Origin: CAZMOK01 sp964567785
Lineage (GTDB): Bacteria > Bacteroidota > Bacteroidia > Bacteroidales > JAGOPY01
Assembly (NCBI GenBank): GCA_964567785.1
Contig: CAZMOK010000005.1
Coordinates: 12,003 to 76,002, forward strand
Reading direction: 5' to 3'
DNA length: 64,000 nucleotides
The position numbers were made by a program, and so were the translations under genes. Within the stretch, counting starts at the first letter, position 1. Each line of letters begins with the position of its first letter. Below the pieces are notes generated by a model. It made no database searches and had not been told where the DNA came from. It saw only the letters and a list, made by a program, of their open reading frames with translations. Positions 17,205 through 24,711 of the stretch are shown here, one piece after another.

Positions 17205-17639
17205 TTAGTTGGCAGGGCCGTTATAGATCACAAAATTTCTTTCAGTTTCGTACAGTTCTATTGAGAGCTCAAGGGCAGGGTCGATCTTTTCTCTCATGAT
17301 ATGCCATATCTTGATGGCTATATTTTCTGCCGACGGGTTCAGATCGGCAAAATCTTCCACGTCAAGGTAAAGGTTTTTATGGTCGTACCTTTCTTCAACG
17401 TGTTCTTTAATGATCCCACTTAGTTCGCCAAGATCTATAACGTATCCTGTTTCCGGGTCCACCGGGCCTGTGAGCCTGACAATGAGGTTATAGTTGTGCC
17501 CGTGGTAATTTTCGTTATTACATTTCCCGAAAACCCTTTCATTTTTATCATCGTCCCAGTTAGGGTTATGCAGCCTGTGGGTTGCGTTGAAGTGGGCCTT
17601 CCTGCATACAGTTACAATTTCTTTATTACTGGATGTCAT
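17205..17639 (-). CDS. queD: 6-carboxytetrahydropterin synthase QueD (PTPS family)
   Basis: 144 aa cytosolic enzyme converting dihydroneopterin triphosphate to 6-carboxy-5,6,7,8-tetrahydropterin for queuosine synthesis. The zinc-binding histidines are visible in FNATHRLHN and NYHGHNYNL, the catalytic Cys in KCNNENYHGHN, and the late YDHKNLYLD and Glu-bearing SIELYETERNF motifs. A longer pterin-family role (PTPS) is possible but the Cys-NNxNxHGHN form fits QueD. It leads a transcript with the metal exporter, from the -7 element at 17660. QueE lies at 5335. Confidence 0.92.
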   Translation of the reverse strand: MTSSNKEIVTVCRKAHFNATHRLHNPNWDDDKNERVFGKCNNENYHGHNYNLIVRLTGPVDPETGYVIDLGELSGIIKEHVEERYDHKNLYLDVEDFADLNPSAENIAIKIWHIMREKIDPALELSIELYETERNFVIYNGPAN

Positions 17640-17659
17640 AATATTTCAAGTTTATGATG

Positions 17660-17667
17660 CAAAAATA
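17660..17667 (-). promoter_or_regulatory. sigma-AB -7 element of queD
   Basis: On the - strand TATTTTTG fits TAnnTTTG, 20 bases before the queD ATG. Confidence 0.55.
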
Positions 17668-17707
17668 AAATCTATACCGATACTGGGGATTTTTCTCGTC
17701 GCCTTTA

Positions 17708-18034
17708 TTAAATATATTCCGCCGGCTTGTCTTCCATAAGGTCTGAAGACGGAAACTCCACACCTTTTTCGTAACCATATTTCCTGAAGTTGATTTTTCT
17801 GGTCCTGACCCTTGGGACGGGATCATAACCACTGGTTCCCCAGGGGTTACACCTTACTATCCGGCTTATCGACATTATTCCGCCTCTTAGCAGTCCATGA
17901 TACTTGAGTGCTTCTATGGAATACTGCGAACACGATGGATAATGCCTGCAGGTAGTTGGAAGCAGGGGGGATATCAACCATTTATAAAGGTATATCAGGA
18001 AGACAAGGGGTGCTATAAGTATCTTTCTGATCAA
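17708..18034 (-). CDS. yidD: Membrane protein insertion efficiency factor YidD
   Basis: 108 aa. The conserved YidD core is complete: an amphipathic N-terminal segment (LIYLYKWLISPLLP), then CRHYPSCSQYSIEALKYHG with the paired cysteines, LLRGGIMSISRIVRCNPWG and GYDPVP. The protein assists YidC-dependent insertion of inner-membrane proteins. It is longer than the usual 70-85 aa because of a polar C-terminal tail (about 30 residues) with no recognisable domain. Its start overlaps the stop of the Kef gene by 4 bases, implying translational coupling. Confidence 0.95.
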   Translation of the reverse strand: MIRKILIAPLVFLIYLYKWLISPLLPTTCRHYPSCSQYSIEALKYHGLLRGGIMSISRIVRCNPWGTSGYDPVPRVRTRKINFRKYGYEKGVEFPSSDLMEDKPAEYI

Positions 18035-20049
18035 TTCTCATCCGGTGTTTCACAAGGTTCTTCAGTCCCGGGGGTTCTGAAAAGGTCGAGCGCATTAGCC
18101 AGGTTTTTTGATTGTCCCAGCACAAAAAGCACATCGTTTACCCGGAATGTGAATTTCTTGTCGGGCAGACTGATCATTTGTTGGTTCCTGCTCACCGCAA
18201 GAGGTGTAAGCTTATGATCTCTTGAAAACTGGTCAATATCGATGGGTTTGCCTAAAATAGGGGCTCCCTCGCAAACATGGATCGAATGTATCTCAACCTC
18301 CGGGATATTTACCGTGAGATTTGAAAATGTGGTATCTTCCAGTGACAGGCTCCGGAACATCTGGTATCCGTCAGACCTCACTTCTGCCACAAGTTTTTCT
18401 ATCACATCATGGGGGATGAGGTATTTTGCAAGTACACGTGTAAAAATTTCAATGCTGGTCTCAAATTCTTCAGGTATCACTTCGTCTGCGCCAAGCGCGA
18501 ACATCTCCTTCATGTCGGATATAAATCGTGTTCTGATGATAATATGCACATGAGGGTTCATCCTTCTGGCGTTCAATATGATCCTTCGGGCATCGCCGGG
18601 ACTTGGAATAGTGACTACCAAAATAAGGGCTTCCTGGATGTTGGCATGTGAAAGCACTTCGTGCTGCGTGGCATCGCCGTAATAGATGATTTCCCCTAGT
18701 TCGCGCTCTCTTCTCACGGTATCAGGGTTAATTTCGATTATCACATGGGGGATGTTGGCAAATTTTGCCGCCCTGGCCACATTCCTGCCGTTAACACCAT
18801 AGCCGACGATTACAAGATGGTCGGATATTTTGGCAATGGTGCTCTCAGGCTTTGGAAACAATCCGTACCTGAGCTTATCGGGCAAAGGCCATTTCATGAT
18901 CATGTCAGAAGCTTTAGTAGCCAGCTTGATCACTATGGGTGTCGCAGCCATACTTAATACTGAAATAGCAAGGAAAAGCTGGTAATTCGATTCTGAGAGG
19001 ATCCCTTCATCCATTCCGATCTCGGATAGGATAAAGCTGAACTCTCCCACCTGGCTCAACGTGAAACCTGTGATTATAGCAATCCTCAATGGAAAGCCGA
19101 GAATAAACGCAGCTGCTCCCGCCAGGAATGTTTTCACCGAGAGCACGAGAGTGGCAAAAATCAGGATAGAAATAATGTTATCAATAAAAAATGTGACATT
19201 GAGCAGCATTCCTATGGAGATGAAGAAAAAAGAAGTAAAGACATGCAGAAATGGAATAACATTGCCCAGTGTCTGCTGGCTGTATTCTGACTCTGAGATC
19301 ATCAGCCCAGCCAGGAATGCCCCCAGCGCCAGTGACAACCCTGCACTGTAGGTCATGAATGCGATGGCAAAAGCCAGCACCATAACACTGATCAGGAATA
19401 GTTCCCTGCTCTGTGTCCTTGCAACCTGGTACAGGACCCTGGGCAGGATGTATTTTGCCCCGAGTATTACTATTGCTGCAACAATTACGGCTTTAATGAG
19501 AATCTCGATTACTGATCCGCCCATAGCATCCGAATTACCGGCCAGGAAGGGCGTGATGAGCATCATCGGTACAATGATGATATCCTGGAATATAAGGATA
19601 CCGAGGGATATCCTTCCGTTTGGAGTATCAATATCACCTTTGTCCTGCAACAATTTCAGCACTACAGCTGTGCTGCTGAGGGCAATGAGAAAACCTATGA
19701 AAACTGATTCGTTCACAGGGTTACCCATTCTCCTGGCAATCAGGAATATCACGGCAATCGTAAGAAGGACCTGAAAAGATCCGCCTATAAGTAAGATCTT
19801 CCTGATCTTGATGAGGCTTTTCAATGAGAATTCAATACCGATAGTAAAGAGAAGGAGGATGACACCGATCTCGGCCAGCACCTCCACATCATGCACATCG
19901 GTGATGATTTGCAACCCATGGGGTCCTGCCAGCACTCCGGTGATAAGCAGGCCAATGACCTCCGGGATCTTAAGTTTATTAAACAACCAGAGCATTACAA
20001 CAGCAAGCCCCAGGATCAGGACGATATCTTTCAGGAATTCAAATTCCAT
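18031..20049 (-). CDS. Kef-type K+/H+ antiporter of the CPA2 family with RCK domains
   Basis: 672 aa. Residues about 1-385 form a 12-13 helix Na+/H+-exchanger core (GLLITGVLAGPHGL, LLFTIGIEFSL, GFLIALSSTAVVLKLL, QDIIIVPMML, GAFLAGLMISES). Residues about 410-540 form an RCK/TrkA-N Rossmann domain (VIVGYGVNGRNVARAA), and about 570-660 a TrkA-C domain. The protein exchanges K+ (or Na+) for protons and is gated by nucleotide binding to the RCK part. A -7 element lies 19 bases upstream. Downstream yidD overlaps it by 4 bases. Confidence 0.94.
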   Translation of the reverse strand: MEFEFLKDIVLILGLAVVMLWLFNKLKIPEVIGLLITGVLAGPHGLQIITDVHDVEVLAEIGVILLLFTIGIEFSLKSLIKIRKILLIGGSFQVLLTIAVIFLIARRMGNPVNESVFIGFLIALSSTAVVLKLLQDKGDIDTPNGRISLGILIFQDIIIVPMMLITPFLAGNSDAMGGSVIEILIKAVIVAAIVILGAKYILPRVLYQVARTQSRELFLISVMVLAFAIAFMTYSAGLSLALGAFLAGLMISESEYSQQTLGNVIPFLHVFTSFFFISIGMLLNVTFFIDNIISILIFATLVLSVKTFLAGAAAFILGFPLRIAIITGFTLSQVGEFSFILSEIGMDEGILSESNYQLFLAISVLSMAATPIVIKLATKASDMIMKWPLPDKLRYGLFPKPESTIAKISDHLVIVGYGVNGRNVARAAKFANIPHVIIEINPDTVRRERELGEIIYYGDATQHEVLSHANIQEALILVVTIPSPGDARRIILNARRMNPHVHIIIRTRFISDMKEMFALGADEVIPEEFETSIEIFTRVLAKYLIPHDVIEKLVAEVRSDGYQMFRSLSLEDTTFSNLTVNIPEVEIHSIHVCEGAPILGKPIDIDQFSRDHKLTPLAVSRNQQMISLPDKKFTFRVNDVLFVLGQSKNLANALDLFRTPGTEEPCETPDEN

Positions 20050-20068
20050 GGAAATTGATTTGCAAGGA

Positions 20069-20076
20069 CAAATATA
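20069..20076 (-). promoter_or_regulatory. sigma-AB -7 element of the Kef-type gene
   Basis: On the - strand TATATTTG fits TAnnTTTG, 19 bases before the ATG at 20049. Confidence 0.55.
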
Positions 20077-20132
20077 GCTATTTTGTCACCTGCAACGGAA
20101 GGTAAGATAACAACAGAAGGCTAAAATTCCGA

Positions 20133-20339
20133 TCAGTTAAGTGTGCTCTGTGTTTTCTTTCTGCTTCCCTCCCTTGCTGCACAGCATGCGCCCGACATTG
20201 TGCAAATCATGAAAAGAATGATGGCAGATGCGAAAAGTCCAAGGGTTACATAGCAAAACGAAAACACAAAGAATGACATCACAAGGCTGATCAATCCCAA
20301 ACCTCCCAGGGTCAGTGCGATATAAGGTATCCTTTTCAT
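20133..20339 (-). CDS. Small membrane protein of unknown function (68 aa)
   Basis: The ORF is open further upstream (to 20426), but a -7 element at 20357-20364 lies inside that extension, so ATG 20339 is the likelier start. It begins MKRIPYIALTLGGLG. Two hydrophobic helices (about 5-25 and 28-48) are followed by a Cys-containing SGACCAA stretch and a basic tail REGSRKKTQ. No family was recognised. It could be a small envelope stress or accessory protein, but nothing in the neighbourhood indicates a role. Confidence 0.6.
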   Translation of the reverse strand: MKRIPYIALTLGGLGLISLVMSFFVFSFCYVTLGLFASAIILFMICTMSGACCAAREGSRKKTQSTLN

Positions 20340-20356
20340 AGGTTTGATACGTATCT

Positions 20357-20364
20357 CAAATATA
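20357..20364 (-). promoter_or_regulatory. sigma-AB promoter of the 68-aa membrane protein
   Basis: On the - strand TTCG-N19-TATATTTG: a perfect -7 element with a one-mismatch -33 element at good spacing, 17 bases before ATG 20339. It decides the start of that gene. Confidence 0.6.
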
Positions 20365-20446
20365 GTCTTCAAACACACACATTCGAAGTAAATAATTGTG
20401 ATATATATCAAACTTTTATATACCAAAGATCATATTCAGGCGCAAC

Positions 20447-20473
20447 AAAAAACCCGGCTTTCAGGCCGGGTTT
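20447..20473 (-). terminator. Intrinsic terminator after rplS
   Basis: A 9-bp stem, AAACCCGGC with GCCGGGTTT, and a 6-base loop, followed on the - strand by TTTG, about 20 bases after the rplS stop. Confidence 0.85.
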
Positions 20474-20493
20474 GCTTATTGTATCTGGTATTT

Positions 20494-20847
20494 CTAATAT
20501 CTTGCCTCTTTGATCCTTGCCTTCTTTCCACGCAGTCCGCGCAGATAGAATATCCTTGCCCTGCGCACAACACCTTTCTTATTGACAATGATCTTTTCAA
20601 TGAAGGGGGATGAAATCGGAAAGATTCTTTCTACCCCCACATTGTTGGAAATTTTCCTGATAGTGAAGGTTTCGGTGGGGCCCGAACCGCTGCGCTCTAA
20701 AACCACTCCCTGGAAATTCTGGAGCCTCTCCTTGTTCCCTTCCTTGATCTTATATGTTACTGTTATGGTATCTCCTGCTGAGAATTTGGGTAACTCTTTC
20801 TGTTCTGTTAACCCGTCTATAAATTGCATTGTTTCGTTCTTGCCCAT
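20494..20847 (-). CDS. rplS: 50S ribosomal protein L19
   Basis: 117 aa, standard for L19, which sits at the 30S-50S interface. Conserved segments: LPKFSAGDTITVTYKIKEGNKERLQNFQG is split here as PKFSAGDTITVTYKI and RLQNFQGVVLERSGSG, then TFTIRKISNNVGVERIFPI and the C-terminal ARIFYLRGLRGKKARIKE. The start at 20847 is supported by a strong Shine-Dalgarno AAAAGGAGG at about 20856-20864, 8 bases upstream, unusual for this phylum. It has its own promoter and terminator, so it is monocistronic although trmD lies upstream on the same strand. Confidence 0.97.
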   Translation of the reverse strand: MGKNETMQFIDGLTEQKELPKFSAGDTITVTYKIKEGNKERLQNFQGVVLERSGSGPTETFTIRKISNNVGVERIFPISSPFIEKIIVNKKGVVRRARIFYLRGLRGKKARIKEARY

Positions 20848-20855
20848 GATAATAA

Positions 20856-20896
20856 CCTCCTTTTGATCAGTGATTTCAAAAATGAGTGCAAATATA
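20856..20896 (-). promoter_or_regulatory. rplS promoter and strong ribosome-binding site
   Basis: On the - strand the -7 element TATATTTG (20889-20896) is followed by a leader that ends in AAAAGGAGG (SD core at 20856-20860), 8 bases before the start codon. Confidence 0.65.
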
Positions 20897-20961
20897 CAAG
20901 GATTTTTTTAACGCACAATCAAATGGTGCAAAAACCTTTATCAATTCAGAAAAAATAATGA

Positions 20962-21642
20962 TCACCCTTCCAGCAGATCAGGGCGCCTTTTCTTTGTACG
21001 CTCCATTGCCTTCTTTGTCTTCCATTCCCTGATCTTTGCATCATGTCCCGACAGAAGGACATCAGGCACTTTCCATCCCCTGAAGTCGGCGGGTCGGGTA
21101 TAAACAGGCGGCGACAACAGTCCGTCCTGGAATGAATCTGAAAGGGCCGAGGTTTCATCTCCCAGTACACCGGGGATCAATCTCAGTAAACTGTCGGTGA
21201 GGATGCCTGCCGCCCATTCACCGCCCGAAAGCACATAGTCCCCTATCGAGATCTCTCTGGTGATATAGTTTTCCCTTATCCTTTCATCAATTCCTTTGTA
21301 ATGGCCACACAGCAGTATGATATTTGAAAGTGTTGACATCCTGTTGCATTCGGTCTGGCCGAGCAGCTCCCCATCCGGTGTCAGGAAAATGATCTCATCA
21401 TAATGCCTCTCTTCCTTGAGCTTATCCAGGCAGGCTGCCAGGGGCCCCGGCATAAGCACCATTCCTGCCCCGCCTCCGTAAGGGTAATCGTCAACGCTCC
21501 GGTATTTGTTGTCTGTAAATTCCCTCAGGTCGTGAATGACCACCCGGGCAAGCCCTTTCTCAACAGCTCTTGCCGGAATGGAATAGGAAAACGGACTGGT
21601 GAAAAAATCAGGGAATATGGTAATGATGTCTATCCTTAACAT
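20962..21642 (-). CDS. trmD: tRNA (guanine-N1-)-methyltransferase TrmD
   Basis: 226 aa SPOUT methyltransferase that makes m1G37 in tRNAs reading CNN codons, preventing +1 frameshifting. Motifs: RIDIITIFPDFF at the N-terminus, YPYGGGAGMVLMPGPL, ILLCGHYKGIDERI, and the SAM-binding trefoil-knot segment ISIGDYVLSGGEWA. Length matches the family. In many bacteria trmD and rplS share an operon; here rplS follows on the same strand but has its own promoter in the 114-base spacer. The sequence upstream has only a near-match -7 element (TAATTTTA). Confidence 0.97.
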   Translation of the reverse strand: MLRIDIITIFPDFFTSPFSYSIPARAVEKGLARVVIHDLREFTDNKYRSVDDYPYGGGAGMVLMPGPLAACLDKLKEERHYDEIIFLTPDGELLGQTECNRMSTLSNIILLCGHYKGIDERIRENYITREISIGDYVLSGGEWAAGILTDSLLRLIPGVLGDETSALSDSFQDGLLSPPVYTRPADFRGWKVPDVLLSGHDAKIREWKTKKAMERTKKRRPDLLEG

Positions 21643-21739
21643 GCCCTAAAATTAAGAATATCCGCTCAAACAAATGCTTCAGCCTGTTGTTTAAGTACAA
21701 TGAGATCTCATTATTAATAACAATTGTTGATGAGTTTCG

Positions 21740-21747
21740 TAATTTTG
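21740..21747 (+). promoter_or_regulatory. sigma-AB -7 element of the T9SS subtilase gene
   Basis: TAATTTTG fits TAnnTTTG, 24 bases before the ATG at 21772. Confidence 0.55.
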
Positions 21748-21771
21748 TGCCTTTAAATCAAACAAAATACC

Positions 21772-23442
21772 ATGAAAAAACTTTTTCTGATATTCTTTTC
21801 ACTGGCATATACACTTGCCGTATCACAGGTGGGCCCTGACAAGTACTTTGTCAGGTTCACCGATAAGAACAACTCTCCCTATTCTATTTCAGAACCACTG
21901 GAATATCTTTCTCAGCGTGCTATCGACCGCAGGGCTGACCAGGGCATCCCGATCGTTGAAACTGACCTTCCGGTAAATCCGCAATACATCGAAGGTGTTG
22001 AACTGGCAGGTGCAGAGATCCTGAATCCCTCAAAATGGCTCAACGGGGTATCAGTATATACTGATGACCCGTCTGTTATTCAGGCAATAGAAGCATTGCC
22101 CTATGTTGCATCAACTGCAAGGATATCTCAAAGCGAGCCTGTTACCGGGCAAGGGGAGGAGAAGTCCTTTTTCAGAAACGAGATCTACAACCAGCCCGCT
22201 CCTGCCAACAGCTTCAAAAAGGGTAGAAATACAATGTTTGATTATGGCATTGCCTTTAATCAAATAAATATGCTCAACGGCGACCAGATGCATGAAATGG
22301 GCTATCGTGGACAGGGAATGATCATTGCAGTCCTCGACGCCGGCTTTATCGGCACCGACACCCATACGGCTTTCGACAGCATCTGGATGAACAACCAGGT
22401 GCTTGGCACCCGCGACTTTGTGGATGGGGGAGAGGTTACCTTTACCGCACACCCCCATGGTACAATGGTGCTGGGCACCATGGCTGCCAACGAACCGGGA
22501 GAAATGATAGGAACAGCACCCATGGCCTCCTATTGGCTGATCAGGTCAGAGGACGGAGGTTCCGAATACATTATAGAAGAATACAACTGGGTATCGGCAG
22601 CAGAGTTTGCCGACAGCGCCGGCGTTGATATCATCAATTCCTCCCTCGGGTACACTACCTTTAACGATCCCTCTCAAAACCATTCTTACGATGATATGGA
22701 TGGTAACACAACACCCATTACCACCGGAGCAGACTTTGCTGCCAGCAAAGGCATGCTGGTGGTCAACAGCCTGGGTAACGAAGGGAACAGCTCTTGGTTC
22801 TATCTTGCAGCACCCTCCGATGGCGACAGTGTAATGGGAGTAGGTGCTGTTGACGGAGAAGGAAACTACGCTTCATTCAGTTCGCACGGCCCATCGGCCG
22901 ACGGCAGGGTGAAACCTAATGTTGCAGCCCAGGGCTCAGGCGTTTACACTGTCGATCCCTGGAACACTTATACCTTCTCCGGCGGGACATCTTTTTCTTC
23001 ACCCATTATGGCAGGAATGTCAGCTTGCCTCTGGCAGGCAAACCCTGAAATGACCAATATGGAAATACTGAGCTCCATCCAGCAAAGTGCATCACAATAT
23101 GCCAGCCCTGATGATCTGCTTGGATACGGGATACCTGACATTATGATGGCCAACAATATCCTGACTGTAATTGATGGTCCGGAGGGGACTAATATTGAAC
23201 TTTCCGCTTATCCCAATCCATTTGATGAATTCATAAGGATTGAAGTAAGATCGATGGAGACAGGATCAAAGGAGAGTAGGGTAGAGGTGACCGACCTGGC
23301 AGGAAAAGTTGTTTTAGTTGACAATTTTGATGCGGGCAAAGAGATGATCCTGGATACAGGTATTATACCTTCAGGAATCTACTTTATGAAAATATCCGTA
23401 ACCGGAGGTAAAAACAAAACACTAAAGATCATCAAACGGTAG
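21772..23442 (+). CDS. S8 subtilisin-like serine peptidase with T9SS sorting domain
   Basis: 556 aa secreted protease. Signal peptide (MKKLFLIFFSLAYTLAVSQ), propeptide-like region, then the S8 catalytic domain: Asp in AVLDAGFIG (about 190), His in HPHGTMVLG (about 227), oxyanion Asn in VVNSLGNEGN, and Ser in GGTSFSSPIMAG (about 408). The last 80 residues form a type A C-terminal sorting domain (SAYPNPFDEF ... GIYFMKISVTGGKNKTLKIIKR-type ending), directing export through the type IX system and surface attachment. A single gene with a promoter and a terminator. Confidence 0.95.
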   Translation: MKKLFLIFFSLAYTLAVSQVGPDKYFVRFTDKNNSPYSISEPLEYLSQRAIDRRADQGIPIVETDLPVNPQYIEGVELAGAEILNPSKWLNGVSVYTDDPSVIQAIEALPYVASTARISQSEPVTGQGEEKSFFRNEIYNQPAPANSFKKGRNTMFDYGIAFNQINMLNGDQMHEMGYRGQGMIIAVLDAGFIGTDTHTAFDSIWMNNQVLGTRDFVDGGEVTFTAHPHGTMVLGTMAANEPGEMIGTAPMASYWLIRSEDGGSEYIIEEYNWVSAAEFADSAGVDIINSSLGYTTFNDPSQNHSYDDMDGNTTPITTGADFAASKGMLVVNSLGNEGNSSWFYLAAPSDGDSVMGVGAVDGEGNYASFSSHGPSADGRVKPNVAAQGSGVYTVDPWNTYTFSGGTSFSSPIMAGMSACLWQANPEMTNMEILSSIQQSASQYASPDDLLGYGIPDIMMANNILTVIDGPEGTNIELSAYPNPFDEFIRIEVRSMETGSKESRVEVTDLAGKVVLVDNFDAGKEMILDTGIIPSGIYFMKISVTGGKNKTLKIIKR

Positions 23443-23474
23443 TAAGTATTTAAATAAATTTGATTTAAGAAAAG

Positions 23475-23503
23475 AAGCATGGCTCATCACCATGCTTTTT
23501 TTT
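23475..23503 (+). terminator. Intrinsic terminator after the subtilase gene
   Basis: An 8-bp stem, AAGCATGG with CCATGCTT, and a 7-base loop are followed by a run of eight or more T. Confidence 0.9.
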
Positions 23504-23774
23504 ATCCTGCACGTGATCGTTACGTCCATCCTGTTTCTCTGTATTATTTTACAATGCAGGCCAAATTTGTAAAACGATCCAACTAATTTTATTAACATCG
23601 GTAAACGATATTTACAGTGGACTGACAAAAATTCATGATTGACTGTTTTATGATCCTTAATAAACTAATTACCAGTTTATAAAAAAGTTTCATTTAAAGC
23701 TTTAAATTAGACAAAATTCCTTTCTTTATATGCCTTACAGCACCACTTTAGTTTACATATATCAACTATAAATA
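23504..23774. other. AT-rich intergenic region, no gene seen
   Basis: Between the subtilase terminator and the XRE regulatory region. No convincing ORF. It holds a short inverted repeat GTAAA-cgata-TTTAC at 23601-23615 and an imperfect dyad beginning GTTTACATAT at 23751-23766 that resembles the downstream operators. Confidence 0.5.
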
Positions 23775-23784
23775 CACATATGTG
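23775..23784. promoter_or_regulatory. Upstream palindrome CACATATGTG before the XRE gene
   Basis: A perfect 10-bp palindrome centred 24 bp upstream of the 14-bp GTTACATTTGTAAC dyad, about two helical turns away. It could be a second operator site. Confidence 0.45.
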
Positions 23785-23796
23785 AACTACAAAAAA

Positions 23797-23810
23797 GTTA
23801 CATTTGTAAC
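23797..23810 (+). promoter_or_regulatory. Operator-like dyad overlapping the XRE promoter
   Basis: GTTACA-TT-TGTAAC is a perfect inverted repeat. It contains the -7 element TACATTTG (23799-23806) and abuts the ATG at 23811. A repressor bound here would block RNA polymerase, so autorepression by the XRE protein is a natural inference. The -7 element ends 4 bases before the ATG, which predicts a leaderless mRNA. Confidence 0.65.
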
Positions 23811-24185
23811 ATGATTGAGAGGTTAAATAAATTACTTGAACTTGAAGAATTGAGTTCAAGCCAGTTTGCCGACAGGCTGGATGTGCAGCGATCGGGCATT
23901 TCCCATATCCTGAACGGCAGGAACAAGCCCAGCCTGGATCTAATAAGCAAAATACTAAGATCATTCCCCGATATCGATCCTGACTGGCTGATACTGGGAA
24001 TAGGCAAACCCTACAGGAAAGAAAAGGGCAGTGATAACACCACGGAGGAAACTTTGTTCCATAGTGGAGGGGTATTCAGGGGGGGAAGGGAACAAAAAAA
24101 GGGGCCTGTAAAGTCCCCTGAAAAAGAAATAGCTAAAGTGATTGTCCTGTATTCCGACAATACCTTTGATGTATATATTCCCTGA
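23811..24185 (+). CDS. XRE-family helix-turn-helix regulator
   Basis: 124 aa. Residues about 5-62 are a Cro/C1-type HTH: LNKLLELEELSSSQFADRL, then the recognition helix region QRSGISHILNGRNKPSL, then ISKILRSFPDIDPDWLILG. A low-complexity linker (GGVFRGGREQKKGPVKSP) leads to a short conserved tail, IAKVIVLYSDNTFDVYIP, of a type often found in Bacteroidales XRE regulators. It is preceded directly by a palindrome overlapping its promoter, implying autoregulation. No toxin or prophage gene adjoins it; the convergent ndk ends 7 bases away. Targets unknown. Confidence 0.9.
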   Translation: MIERLNKLLELEELSSSQFADRLDVQRSGISHILNGRNKPSLDLISKILRSFPDIDPDWLILGIGKPYRKEKGSDNTTEETLFHSGGVFRGGREQKKGPVKSPEKEIAKVIVLYSDNTFDVYIP

Positions 24186-24192
24186 TCTGAGA

Positions 24193-24615
24193 TTAATCCA
24201 CTCTCTCAAGCTCTGAAAAGAAAAATCCTGCCTCAATCAGGGCATTTTCATCAGAATCGGAACCATGTACGGCATTTTCCTGGATATTTGTACCATATGC
24301 AGCCCTAACTGTTCCTTCTGCTGCATCTTTTGGGTTTGTTGATCCAATGAATTCCCGGTAAGCTTCAATGGCGTTCTCTTTTTCAAGGATTGCAGCAACT
24401 ATTGGTCCTGACGACATGAATTCGGTAAGGTCGTTGTAAAAAGGGCGCTCCCTGTGGACTTCGTAGAACTTCATGGCCTGTTCCTTTGAGAGTTTTAAAT
24501 ATTTCATGGCAACTATCTTAAAACCCCTTTTGATAATCATGTCGAGAATGGTGCCGCTGTGGCCGTTACGGACCGCCTCGGGCTTGATCATTGTTAGTGT
24601 TATTTTTCCTGCCAT
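24193..24615 (-). CDS. ndk: Nucleoside diphosphate kinase
   Basis: Transfers the gamma phosphate between nucleoside triphosphates and diphosphates through a phosphohistidine. 140 aa from ATG 24615. The ORF extends upstream to 24732, but that extension crosses a -7 element (24643) and the family starts at AGKITLTMIKPEAV. Motifs: HRERPFYNDLTEFMSSGP, GSTNPKDAAEGTVRAAYG, and the catalytic His in ENAVHGSDSDENA (about residue 116). Length and order are normal. Divergent from nrnA across a 96-base spacer with a promoter for each gene. Confidence 0.97.
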   Translation of the reverse strand: MAGKITLTMIKPEAVRNGHSGTILDMIIKRGFKIVAMKYLKLSKEQAMKFYEVHRERPFYNDLTEFMSSGPIVAAILEKENAIEAYREFIGSTNPKDAAEGTVRAAYGTNIQENAVHGSDSDENALIEAGFFFSELERVD

Positions 24616-24642
24616 ATAAATGAATTTTTTGATTAGAAGCGG

Positions 24643-24650
24643 CAAAAATA
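24643..24650 (-). promoter_or_regulatory. sigma-AB -7 element of ndk
   Basis: On the - strand TATTTTTG fits TAnnTTTG, 27 bases before ATG 24615. It excludes the longer upstream start for ndk. Confidence 0.6.
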
Positions 24651-24690
24651 ATATAAATGAGGCCTTCGTTGAAGTATATCCTTTATTAAT

Positions 24691-24698
24691 TACTTTTG
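24691..24698 (+). promoter_or_regulatory. sigma-AB promoter of nrnA
   Basis: GTTG (24668-24671)-N19-TACTTTTG: a perfect -7 and a three-of-four -33 element, 13 bases before the GTG start. Confidence 0.6.
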
Positions 24699-24711
24699 TT
24701 TCTGAAATATC

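Noticed and set aside
17640..17707. Possible manganese (yybP-ykoY) riboswitch linked to the Mn-exporter-like gene
   Set aside because: The exporter follows queD by 4 bases, and neither the short queD leader nor this spacer shows a riboswitch-like structure.
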